Positions 9,165 through 14,441 of a DNA stretch of 38,756 bases are shown here, piece by piece. Position numbers and translations under genes: made by a program. The stretch comes from a virus, in the IMG/VR virus record IMGVR_UViG_3300036857_000360, positions 1 through 38,756 of that record; one strand, given 5' to 3'. The notes beneath the pieces are model-generated. The model did no database searches. It had not been told where the DNA came from and saw only the letters and a list, made by a program, of their open reading frames with translations. Each line of letters begins with the position of its first letter. Position 1 is the stretch's first letter.

Positions 9165-10304
9165 GTGAACCCCGCCGCTTGGGTTGGCTTAGTTTTCTGC
9201 GCTTCGAGCGAGAACGTGCACCTCGACGAGTGCGACCCCTGCATCCGTGTCGTTGCCCTGCAGATCTGCTGGGGATGCGGGTACCCGTCGATCGACCCGA
9301 ACCTCGACCACGCGAAACGGGTGATCCGGGACACGATCAACTCGGGGCGGACGCCGGCCGGCTGGGCGTGGTGCGACGGGCCGAACGCGAGCGCCGCCGA
9401 CGCGGAGGCCCGCTACCACGCCCAGACCGTGCTCGAGATCGGGTTGCAGCTCTTCGTCGCGAACTGCGAGGAGCCCTACGACGCGCACGGCAACGCAAGT
9501 GATCCCAGGTTCACGATGGCGAACACGTACGCGGCCGCGTTCCGGCAGGTCGCCCCCAATGTCGAGCTCGGGCTGACGACAACCCCACGCTGGGCCTCCG
9601 ATGGGACGGGGATGCGCCAGGCGGGGGCGACGATGATGCCGCAGTGCTTCACCGGGGCGATCAGCGACGGGTCGGCGGAGATCCAGGCGGCGGTGCCGTT
9701 CATGGAGTCCTGGGGCTGGGACCGCTCCCGGCAACGCCCACTGGTGCAGACCTACGCGACCAACGGCGTCTACCCCGACCCGGCCGTCTACAACCTCGAA
9801 TCCGACGCCTACGACGTCGGTGTCGTCCCCTACACCCTCGAGCAAGCGCCGGGGAACATCATCAAGCAGCTGTCCGGGTCGATCAGCCGGCCGCCGTTCA
9901 CCCCCGACCCGCCCGACCCGGAACCACCGGAGCCGGTCGCGCCCCCACCTGACCTGCCGTTCGCCCGCGCGTTGTACCCACCCGACGCGCAGGCGAAGGG
10001 CAAGACCCCGTCGAAGGACGGCAAGGACGTCCAGGCCGTCAAACGAGCCTGCTGGCGCGCCGGGTTCTGGACGGGCCCCTCCTACTCGAACACGTACACG
10101 AACGAGTTCTCGCACGGCAACGCCACGTACGGTGGCGTGCAGGGCTTCCAGGTCGCGCACGTCGCCTGCCAGCCAACCGGGTATTACGGGAAGACGACGC
10201 ACGAAGCCCTGGTCGCGTTCGTGATCCCCTCGGGACCGAACAAGGGCCAGTACGCGTTCGACGCCTACGCCATCGACCTCTACAAGCAGGCGCCGGCGGC
10301 CTGA
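9165..10304 (+). CDS. TIM-barrel glycosidase-like protein with peptidoglycan-binding domain
   Basis: 379 residues from a GTG start. Residues ~10-245 alternate beta strands and helices with W-G-C-G-Y-P-S, G-W-A-W-C-D-G, F-V-A-N-C-E-E-P-Y-D and V-Q-T-Y-A-T-N, which reads as a TIM-barrel glycoside-hydrolase-like fold (GH25 or DUF1906-like). The E-E pair in the fourth strand is a candidate for catalytic acids. A Pro-rich linker at ~245-265 joins a C-terminal domain with V-Q-A-V-K-R-A-C-W-R and F-S-H-G-N-A-x-Y-G-G-V-Q-G-F-Q, closely parallel to the binding domain of the endolysin at 8215. It is probably a second muralytic enzyme or a wall-binding structural protein. Confidence 0.65.
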   Translation: MNPAAWVGLVFCASSENVHLDECDPCIRVVALQICWGCGYPSIDPNLDHAKRVIRDTINSGRTPAGWAWCDGPNASAADAEARYHAQTVLEIGLQLFVANCEEPYDAHGNASDPRFTMANTYAAAFRQVAPNVELGLTTTPRWASDGTGMRQAGATMMPQCFTGAISDGSAEIQAAVPFMESWGWDRSRQRPLVQTYATNGVYPDPAVYNLESDAYDVGVVPYTLEQAPGNIIKQLSGSISRPPFTPDPPDPEPPEPVAPPPDLPFARALYPPDAQAKGKTPSKDGKDVQAVKRACWRAGFWTGPSYSNTYTNEFSHGNATYGGVQGFQVAHVACQPTGYYGKTTHEALVAFVIPSGPNKGQYAFDAYAIDLYKQAPAA

Positions 10305-10332
10305 TGCTCGGTGAAGCGGAGCGTTCCCGGCA

Positions 10333-10698
10333 CTACTGGATCGTCTCGCGCGATTTCTCGATCAGCTCTCTCCGCTGATGCGGCGCTACCGCGACGAGAT
10401 CCAAAAGCGCCGGGAAAACTCGAAGAACAGGCGAGCATGCCTCCCAGAAGCGCTCCACGTCGTTTACTTCCGTCTCCCGGCCTGTCGAGGGATACGTCTC
10501 GTTCCGCAACAGCGTCTTTGTGCGCACCCACCACTCCTCGCCGTTCCAGAACACGTCGACCACCTCAACGATCTCACGCGCCGCCGGCGAGTCGATTTCC
10601 CAGACCCAGCGTGTGCCGAGCTTTGGCAGCGGGGCATCTATGTCGTAGCTATTCACGTGCACGATCGACGAACCATACTTGCCTTGTCCGGCTGGCAT
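10333..10698 (-). CDS. Leftward hypothetical protein in the lysis region
   Basis: 121 residues, ATG at 10698 reading left. It has a convincing protein character: G-T-R-W-V-W-E-I-D, then strands ending in W-N-G-E-E-W-W-V-R-T-K-T-L-L, then N-D-V-E-R-F-W-E-A-C. This reads as a small beta-barrel with a terminal W/F-rich motif, which I associate with uncharacterised actinophage proteins. The rightward frames over it are low-quality. Its start codon shares the CATG palindrome with the presumed holin start, so the two genes diverge without any intergenic space. A leftward gene among rightward late genes suggests a moron or a gene expressed in lysogens. The Cys-free N-terminal start and lack of a clear ribosome binding site leave the start uncertain. 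Confidence 0.65.
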   Translation of the reverse strand: MPAGQGKYGSSIVHVNSYDIDAPLPKLGTRWVWEIDSPAAREIVEVVDVFWNGEEWWVRTKTLLRNETYPSTGRETEVNDVERFWEACSPVLRVFPALLDLVAVAPHQRRELIEKSRETIQ

Positions 10699-10882
10699 GA
10701 CGTGCTCGGCGCTGACCGTTGAGCACCTCAAGCAGCTGTTCGCGTTCGCGATCTGCCTGATCTGGCTGATCGCGATCCTGGTCAGCCTCTTCACCCACGA
10801 ATACGCCGTCGTGACCGCGATCAGCCCCGTCATGCTCACCGTCAGCGGCTTCCTGTTCGGCAGCAAAGAGGCCCCGGCATGA
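10697..10882 (+). CDS. Holin-like small membrane protein
   Basis: 61 residues from the ATG at 10697; a TTG six codons upstream is possible. Two hydrophobic segments are visible, L-F-A-F-A-I-C-L-I-W-L-I-A-I-L-V and a weaker one around V-T-A-I-S-P-V-M-L-T-V-S-G-F-L-F, with a short charged tail. The size, two membrane spans and position after two lysins fit a class II holin that releases the endolysin. No good ribosome binding site precedes either start. It overlaps the next gene by four bases (ATGA). Confidence 0.6.
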   Translation: MTCSALTVEHLKQLFAFAICLIWLIAILVSLFTHEYAVVTAISPVMLTVSGFLFGSKEAPA

Positions 10883-11229
10883 GCCGCCTGGTCGTCTGGC
10901 TCGACCGGCTCAGCCGCACCGCCTACATCACGATCGTCGTCCTCGCCACCGTCGCGTTCACGATCATCGGCCTGCTCGTCCTCAAGAACACCGCCGAGCT
11001 CAACGACCAGCAGGACAAACTCGAGACGCAGGTCGAGCGCACCCGCCGGGCGCTCGTCTACACCTGCGAGACAACAACGACCGTCCGCGAGCTGACGATG
11101 ACGACGATCCTGCTCCTCAAGTCGCAGCCGCCGACCCCTGCCCGGCAGGCGACGATCGAGACGTTCCAGCAGCTGCTGATCACGTTGCAGGACGACTCCG
11201 CCTGCCAGGAGGTGACCGACAATCCCTAG
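10879..11229 (+). CDS. Membrane-anchored lysis protein (second holin or spanin-like)
   Basis: 116 residues, ATG overlapping the holin-like gene stop. The N-terminus is basic and followed by one long membrane span (I-T-I-V-V-L-A-T-V-A-F-T-I-I-G-L-L-V-L). The rest is a polar, probably coiled-coil domain with two cysteines, predicted outside the membrane. Many actinophages place two membrane proteins after the lysins. One acts as holin and the other as regulator or spanin-like disruptor. The 3' end of this gene contains AGGAGG at 11207-11212, which serves the next gene. Confidence 0.6.
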   Translation: MSRLVVWLDRLSRTAYITIVVLATVAFTIIGLLVLKNTAELNDQQDKLETQVERTRRALVYTCETTTTVRELTMTTILLLKSQPPTPARQATIETFQQLLITLQDDSACQEVTDNP

Positions 11230-11659
11230 GCTGTTCCTCATTTTCGCGCTAGTCGCGACTGTGTTCGGCGCGAATTCGTCCGCTGGCATTCAGGGGCCGG
11301 CCGTGATCAACGTGACCGATCGGGTGCTCGGCCAGACCACCAGCGGCCGGCTGACGATCATCCAGGCGGCGCTCGTCGACGGCAAGAAACAGATCGGGAA
11401 CAGCGCGACGGTCTGCACCTATCTCGGGAAGGGCAAGACGCTCGGCGCCGGCACCAGCCTGTGCACGGTCGTCTACCGGCTGCCGAAAGGGCCGATCGTC
11501 GCCACCGGCCTCGTCGCCCGCAACTCGCTCGTCTACGTGCTGACCGTGACCGGCGGCAGTGGTTACTACACCGGGATCAGCGGCACCGTCACCAGCACCA
11601 TCGTGTCGATGCGGCCGAAGAAGTCACGGCTGTTCTTCCAGCTCGTCGGGCCGACGTGA
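11222..11659 (+). CDS. Secreted dirigent-like beta-barrel protein
   Basis: The frame is open back to a stop at 11213. No ATG, GTG or TTG precedes the hydrophobic stretch R-L-F-L-I-F-A-L-V-A-T-V-F-G-A, which looks like a signal peptide with an A-N-S-S-A cleavage region. The AGGAGG at 11207-11212 is spaced nine bases from an ATC at 11222, so I propose a rare ATC start (145 residues). The conventional GTG at 11261 would remove the signal peptide. The mature part has G-T-S-L-C-T-V-V-Y-R-L-P-K-G and T-G-G-S-G-Y-Y-T-G-I-S-G-T-V, the strand and G-G-x-G-x-Y-x-G pattern of dirigent or allene-oxide-cyclase-like barrels. The role is unknown, perhaps lysogenic conversion or surface modification. Confidence 0.6.
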   Translation: MPRLFLIFALVATVFGANSSAGIQGPAVINVTDRVLGQTTSGRLTIIQAALVDGKKQIGNSATVCTYLGKGKTLGAGTSLCTVVYRLPKGPIVATGLVARNSLVYVLTVTGGSGYYTGISGTVTSTIVSMRPKKSRLFFQLVGPT

Positions 11660-11799
11660 TAGCAAGGCGCCACCTGCGTGTGCCCGACCACGGGTGAGCC
11701 TGGGTGAATGGCGTTTATCGAGGAGATGCTCCCCACGGTCCGAAAAAAATCTACGACCTCCCGAACCGTCGTCGACGTCGCGATGCCGGCGGAGGTGTT

Positions 11800-11817
11800 C
11801 TGGCTTAGGATCCCGGC
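11800..11817 (+). promoter_or_regulatory. -10-like element before a leaderless start
   Basis: TAGGAT at 11806-11811 ends six bases before the ATG of the next gene. There is no convincing -35 and no ribosome binding site. The spacing suggests a leaderless transcript starting at or next to the ATG. The 150-base stretch 11660-11800 before it holds no convincing gene. Confidence 0.35.
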
Positions 11818-12108
11818 ATGTTCGTTGAAACGATCTCTCTACCACGGGCGGAGTGGGAGCGTTGGCACGAACGCTTGCGCTACTCGACCGATCCACCGAA
11901 GGAGCTGATCGCCACGATCGTGTGGGACTCAGGCGATGGCCAAGTGACAGGCGTCAACCTTTGGGACACACCTAAGGCCATCGCCGACTTCTATCTGGAG
12001 CGAGTCCAGCCGATCGTCGAGGCCGAGGGCGAGCCAACCAACAAGCCACAGCGACACGGCGAACCGCTCGCCGTCTACCTGCGCGACGCCCACTCCCTCC
12101 CGGGTTAG
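11818..12108 (+). CDS. Conserved small protein, ABM-barrel-like
   Basis: 96 residues, ATG at 11818 (leaderless by context). Motifs such as L-I-A-T-I-V-W-D-S-G-D-G-Q-V-T-G-V-N-L-W-D and A-I-A-D-F-Y-L-E-R-V-Q-P-I-V-E, ending with R-H-G-E-P-L-A-V-Y-L-R, resemble uncharacterised actinobacterial proteins with a dimeric alpha-beta barrel (antibiotic-biosynthesis-monooxygenase-like) fold. No cofactor residues are evident. It stands alone between the late and lysogeny regions, so it is probably a host-derived accessory gene expressed independently. Confidence 0.65.
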   Translation: MFVETISLPRAEWERWHERLRYSTDPPKELIATIVWDSGDGQVTGVNLWDTPKAIADFYLERVQPIVEAEGEPTNKPQRHGEPLAVYLRDAHSLPG

Positions 12109-12172
12109 GATCTGACTGAAGGGCGGAGGTGGCATGCCAGCGCGGCGTGGCCTGAGACCCACCCCTAGGTGA
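12106..12172 (+). promoter_or_regulatory. -10-like element and possible leader peptide
   Basis: A second TAGGAT (12106-12111) overlaps the stop of the preceding gene. It is followed by GGAGGT at 12124-12129 and a 12-codon frame from the ATG at 12134 ending at 12172. This could be a leader ORF, but it is short enough to arise by chance. I see no other gene in 12109-12283. Confidence 0.25.
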
Positions 12173-12195
12173 AAGGCAGCGCGGATCGCGCTGTG

Positions 12196-12225
12196 TTGAT
12201 GATTGTGCTGCTCTTCGCGTAGGGT
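12196..12225 (+). promoter_or_regulatory. Predicted rightward sigma-70-type promoter
   Basis: TTGATG (12196-12201) and TAGGGT (12220-12225) are separated by 18 bases. It lies 58 bases before the ATG at 12284, which has its own GGGAGGG ribosome binding site. The match is moderate and unverified. Confidence 0.35.
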
Positions 12226-12283
12226 CGCCAAGATCGGGGGGAGGGCATGGCCCTGTCGCTGCGGCTTGAGGGAGGGAACTGCC

Positions 12284-12517
12284 ATGACTCCGGACGAGCG
12301 CGCCACGCTCGAAGACCTCGCCTACATGCTCGGACTCACTGCGCGTGCTCTCGTTCAATCTCAGCGTCTGCTGGCGCGGCATCTAGGCGATCGCCCTCCG
12401 CCGCTGCCTCCTCGGCCAGTGCGCTATCGAGGTGCTCATCTTCGCCTCGTGAACGCTGCTCCAGAGTGCTCACACGATGCTGCAACTCGAGGACCTCTCT
12501 CGCAAGGTTCTTTCTAA
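12284..12517 (+). CDS. Small helical protein convergent with the repressor
   Basis: 77 residues, ATG preceded by GGGAGGG at 12270-12276. The first ~38 residues (M-T-P-D-E-R-A-T-L-E-D-L-A ... Q-R-L-L-A-R-H-L-G) look like real amphipathic helices. The remainder is Pro/Arg-rich and lies antisense to the C-terminal coding part of the leftward regulator (12336-12761), overlapping it by 182 bases. It may be a real short protein whose tail is unconstrained, or the frame may be fortuitous. I favour a real N-terminal part because of the good ribosome binding site. Confidence 0.4.
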   Translation: MTPDERATLEDLAYMLGLTARALVQSQRLLARHLGDRPPPLPPRPVRYRGAHLRLVNAAPECSHDAATRGPLSQGSF

Positions 12518-12761
12518 TCTCCTTCTCCTCCTCGGCGAAAGCGTCGAGCTCTTCCATGAGAGGTCGGAAGTCCTCATGTAATTCGATCATCCGATCGCGA
12601 TACCGGCCGCTTGGTTTGTTTTGGGCAGTCTCCCATCTGGAGACCGTTCTGCGATCGGTTGAAATCCTGGCCGCAAACGTGTCTTGGGCCGGATAGATCT
12701 TCTTCCGGACGGCCGCGAAGCGCTTATGCCAGGTGCCCCACGGACTCGCAGGTGGTGTCAC
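12336..12761 (-). CDS. XRE-type HTH regulator, candidate immunity repressor
   Basis: 141 residues reading left from a GTG at 12761. Residues ~10-60 contain an XRE helix-turn-helix: Q-D-T-F-A-A-R-I-S-T-D-R-R-T-V-S-R-W-E with the usual W-E. The rest is a Glu/Arg-rich coiled coil probably used for dimerisation. There is no peptidase-type (LexA-like) C-terminal domain, so induction would not be by RecA-stimulated autocleavage. The region has visibly lower GC and more A/T-ending codons than its neighbours. A copy of the CACGGGACAT box overlaps its start codon, so it is likely autoregulated. It diverges from the Cro-like gene at 12849. Confidence 0.75.
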   Translation of the reverse strand: MTPPASPWGTWHKRFAAVRKKIYPAQDTFAARISTDRRTVSRWETAQNKPSGRYRDRMIELHEDFRPLMEELDAFAEEEKEIRKNLAREVLELQHRVSTLEQRSRGEDEHLDSALAEEAAAEGDRLDAAPADAEIEREHAQ

Positions 12762-12851
12762 GGGACATACGGTGACAAACGATCCGGTCCGGATCTAGGG
12801 GACAGCTTTAGTTGACACGGGACATCACGGGACATATGGTGCTGTCCCGTG
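12758..12851. promoter_or_regulatory. Lysis-lysogeny control region with repeated operators
   Basis: CACGGGACAT occurs at 12759-12768, 12816-12825 and 12826-12835, the last two directly abutting. The inverted form TGTCCCGTG is at 12843-12851. A near-consensus rightward promoter is embedded here: TTGACA at 12812-12817, a 17-base spacer and TATGGT at 12835-12840. The two central boxes fill the spacer, so a bound protein would block the promoter. One box covers the start of the leftward regulator and one covers the start of the rightward regulator. A clear leftward promoter was not found. Confidence 0.75.
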
Positions 12852-13085
12852 ACAACATCGAGGGCCGACAGGGGCCTACCGGTCAAGGCCAGGATCAGAT
12901 GGGCCAGAACCGAGGCGGGATTCTCACAGGAGGGCTTTGCAGCGGCGCTAGGAACGTCGCGTCGGCACGTCATGCGTTGGGAGAACGGCTCCGTGCGTCC
13001 CGGTGCTCGTTATCTGGCTCGCATAGCTGAACTCACAGGACAGCCAGTCGAGTTCTTCGACGATGACGATGAGGAGGGCGACTGA
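12849..13085 (+). CDS. Cro-like XRE regulator
   Basis: 78 residues from a GTG that begins eight bases after the -10 box of the divergent control region, so the transcript is probably leaderless. Residues ~15-70 form an XRE helix-turn-helix: R-I-R-W-A-R-T-E-A-G-F-S-Q-E-G-F-A-A-A-L-G-T-S-R-R-H-V-M-R-W-E without a signal or membrane segment. It ends in an acidic tail of six D/E residues. Its small size and opposite orientation to the regulator at 12336-12761 fit a Cro-like early repressor. Part of an inverted operator copy overlaps its start codon. Confidence 0.75.
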   Translation: MTTSRADRGLPVKARIRWARTEAGFSQEGFAAALGTSRRHVMRWENGSVRPGARYLARIAELTGQPVEFFDDDDEEGD

Positions 13086-13098
13086 CGCGTTGTCCTCC

Positions 13099-13167
13099 AT
13101 GTCGCTCGACCAGATCCTCCAACTGCGCATCCGACAGGTCTTGCGCGAGATGGGCATCGCTCCATGA
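13099..13167 (+). CDS. Very small ORF after Cro-like gene
   Basis: 22 codons, ATG at 13099, ending in ATGA overlapping the next ATG at 13164. The peptide is a single predicted helix (L-D-Q-I-L-Q-L-R-I-R-Q-V-L-R-E-M). The helical pattern and the coupled stop-start make it more than random, but it is too short to be sure. Confidence 0.35.
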   Translation: MSLDQILQLRIRQVLREMGIAP

Positions 13168-13313
13168 GGCTCTTCTACCTGCGCTGCGGGGCACACAGCC
13201 CCGTCCGCCGTGGTGCTGACCCGACGCCCCGACCGGGCACCGACCGGGCCGCGACGAAGTTCTCGCAAACAGCGGCCCTGTCGGAAAGGGACGGCCCGAT
13301 GACGGCCCGATGA
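13164..13313 (+). CDS. Small basic ORF
   Basis: 49 codons, ATG coupled to the preceding 22-codon frame by ATGA. The product begins M-R-L-F-Y-L-R-C-G-A-H and is Arg/Pro-rich, with two cysteine or histidine pairs at most. The C-terminal codons run into a triplicated 11-base repeat. No family was recognised and it may not be expressed as protein. Confidence 0.3.
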   Translation: MRLFYLRCGAHSPVRRGADPTPRPGTDRAATKFSQTAALSERDGPMTAR

Positions 13314-13321
13314 CGGCCCGG
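13290..13321 (+). repeat. Tandem 11-base repeat
   Basis: GACGGCCCGAT is repeated at 13290-13300 and 13301-13311, followed by a third partial copy from 13312. The short tandem array lies between small ORFs and the promoter-like sequence at 13353. It could be a regulator-binding array or a slippage product. Confidence 0.6.
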
Positions 13322-13352
13322 TTGCGGATCAGAAAGAGTCGGGTCGTGCCGC

Positions 13353-13358
13353 TATAGC
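13353..13358 (+). promoter_or_regulatory. -10-like TATAGC element
   Basis: TATAGC lies ten bases before the GTG at 13369, the same close spacing seen at 11806 and 12835. The -35 region is not convincing. It could give a leaderless or near-leaderless transcript of the membrane-anchored HTH gene. Confidence 0.35.
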
Positions 13359-13368
13359 TCGGGGAAGA

Positions 13369-13761
13369 GTGAGCGCTGTGGTCGCAGAAGCCTCATCGGA
13401 AGCCTTCGACGAGCCCCAGGTCTCGGCCGTCGGCCAGCTGCTCGAGGACTGCCGGGAGTTGGCCCAGTACAGCGTGGTCGAGGTGCTAGTCGGCATGCAC
13501 GAGTTGGCGGTCGCTGAGTCCGGCGAGGAGGCAAGTTGGGTCAATCCGAAGACCTATTATCGGTGGGTACACGGCCAGCGACAGCCGCTCCCGCGCAACG
13601 CCCGCCACCTGTGCACTGTCCTCAACATCGGTAAGGGCGCCTACCGCAAAGCCTCCCGCGCCGACCGCAAGGCCAAGAAGAACGGCCTCATCCTCGTCGG
13701 CCCGACCACGGCCCTCATCGCCCTGCTCAGCCTCTGGGGAGTCTGCGAGCTCCTACCGTGA
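13369..13761 (+). CDS. Membrane-anchored HTH-like protein
   Basis: 130 residues from GTG. The middle has N-P-K-T-Y-Y-R-W-V-H-G-Q-R-Q-P-L-P-R-N-A, which looks like the recognition-helix half of an XRE-type helix-turn-helix, preceded by helices E-D-C-R-E-L-A-Q-Y-S-V-V-E-V. A Lys/Arg-rich linker (R-A-D-R-K-A-K-K-N) then leads to a C-terminal membrane span G-L-I-L-V-G-P-T-T-A-L-I-A-L-L-S-L-W. A DNA-binding domain tethered to the membrane by its C-terminus is unusual for a phage. It might be a membrane-bound regulator. It overlaps the following gene (GTGA). Confidence 0.6.
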   Translation: MSAVVAEASSEAFDEPQVSAVGQLLEDCRELAQYSVVEVLVGMHELAVAESGEEASWVNPKTYYRWVHGQRQPLPRNARHLCTVLNIGKGAYRKASRADRKAKKNGLILVGPTTALIALLSLWGVCELLP

Positions 13762-13937
13762 TCGGCCGCCGGCTGACCGTCGTCCCCTTCGAGCCAGCAG
13801 AGCCGAAACCCGAGCCGCCGCCGATCCCGAAGCCACGGGTGCGTGTTCGTGGTGGCGAGCCGACCGGGCACTGCATCTACTGCGGCGCCCCCACCTACTC
13901 AAGGGTGTGCGTCGCCCACCGGGGCCTCGTCTCATGA
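13758..13937 (+). CDS. Small zinc-finger-like protein
   Basis: 59 residues from a GTG overlapping the preceding stop. The first half is Pro-rich and disordered. The second half has C-I-Y-C-G-A and C-V-A-H-R, a C-x2-C ... C-x2-H zinc site. It is followed by another zinc-finger protein with a four-base overlap. The role is unknown; nucleic-acid binding or a protein adaptor is typical for such finger proteins. Confidence 0.55.
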   Translation: MIGRRLTVVPFEPAEPKPEPPPIPKPRVRVRGGEPTGHCIYCGAPTYSRVCVAHRGLVS

Positions 13938-14116
13938 ACCTGCTCCGACACGAACGGGTCGCCGTCTACCACCTCAAGTGCGGCCACACGGCTCCCGCGC
14001 CAGAGCCGTCGCCGGACAATGGCGACCGGGAGCTACACCCCGACGGCGTCGTCTGCCCCGCGTGCGGCCGTCTCGACCGGCACGTCGACGCCTACGACGG
14101 CACGGGGGCCGCATGA
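13934..14116 (+). CDS. Small zinc-ribbon-like protein
   Basis: 60 residues, ATG overlapping the previous stop (ATGA). H-L-K-C-G-H near the start and C-P-A-C-G later give a C-x-H ... C-x2-C metal site. The two zinc proteins in tandem are coexpressed with the HTH membrane protein. The next ATG at 14113 opens only 17 codons. From 14117 to the tRNA I see no convincing gene, though an AGACAG/CTGTCT stem-loop enclosing a CCCGC/GCGGG stem lies around 14168-14198. Confidence 0.5.
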   Translation: MNLLRHERVAVYHLKCGHTAPAPEPSPDNGDRELHPDGVVCPACGRLDRHVDAYDGTGAA

Positions 14117-14302
14117 ACCTTCCGGGGGGCGTGGGCGACCTGGCCGTAACGGGCCCTGCGCTGTGAACAGCAGACAGGCATTCCCCGCCGCAGCGGGCTG
14201 TCTCGCGTGAACCCGTGCGCCCCCCGAGAGGCCGACCCTTGCTGAACACCCACAGACTGTCGGGGTCGTGTGATGGGTCCGCTATAGAGTCTGTACGTTC
14301 AA

Positions 14303-14377
14303 TGGCCCCGGCGGGGATCGGACCCGCGACCTCCCGCTTAGCAAGCGGGTGCTCTATCCGGACTGAGCTACGGGGCC
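14303..14377 (-). tRNA. tRNA with anticodon GCU on a class I, Arg-like body
   Basis: Read leftward, a full cloverleaf is visible: a 7-bp acceptor stem (GGCCCCG/CGGGGCC), D arm GCTC/GAGC, anticodon stem CCCGC/GCGGG with loop TTGCTAA, a five-base variable loop AGGTC, T stem GCGGG/CCCGC and discriminator A. The anticodon is GCU (Ser AGC/AGU), but the short variable loop lacks the long arm that SerRS needs. The body resembles actinobacterial tRNA-Arg(CCU). It retains A20, C35, U36 and A73, the known ArgRS identity set. The T loop is TCCGATC, with C in place of the usual T55. CCA is not encoded. The flanks extend the acceptor pairing by seven of eight bases. Confidence 0.85.
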
Positions 14378-14393
14378 ATTCAACGCCCGGAGG

Positions 14394-14440
14394 GGGAGCG
14401 GCCTCCCTTCACAAGAGCCGCTCCCTTATCCGGCCTTTTT
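14394..14440 (+). terminator. Rightward intrinsic-type terminator
   Basis: A perfect 9-bp stem GGGAGCGGC (14394-14402) and GCCGCTCCC (14417-14425) with a 14-base loop is followed 10 bases later by five T residues at 14436-14440. It would stop rightward transcription from the Cro-like operon before it enters the leftward gene at 14442-14897. It lacks a T-run for the leftward direction. Confidence 0.55.
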
Positions 14441-14441
14441 C

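Noticed and set aside
10378-10722. Rightward frames opposite the leftward lysis-region gene
   Set aside because: Arg/Pro/His-rich reading frames with no pattern, whereas the leftward frame shows a coherent protein with Trp-rich motifs.
11708-11908. 66-codon frame before the ABM-like gene
   Set aside because: Out of frame with the clear protein at 11818-12108 and of poor composition.
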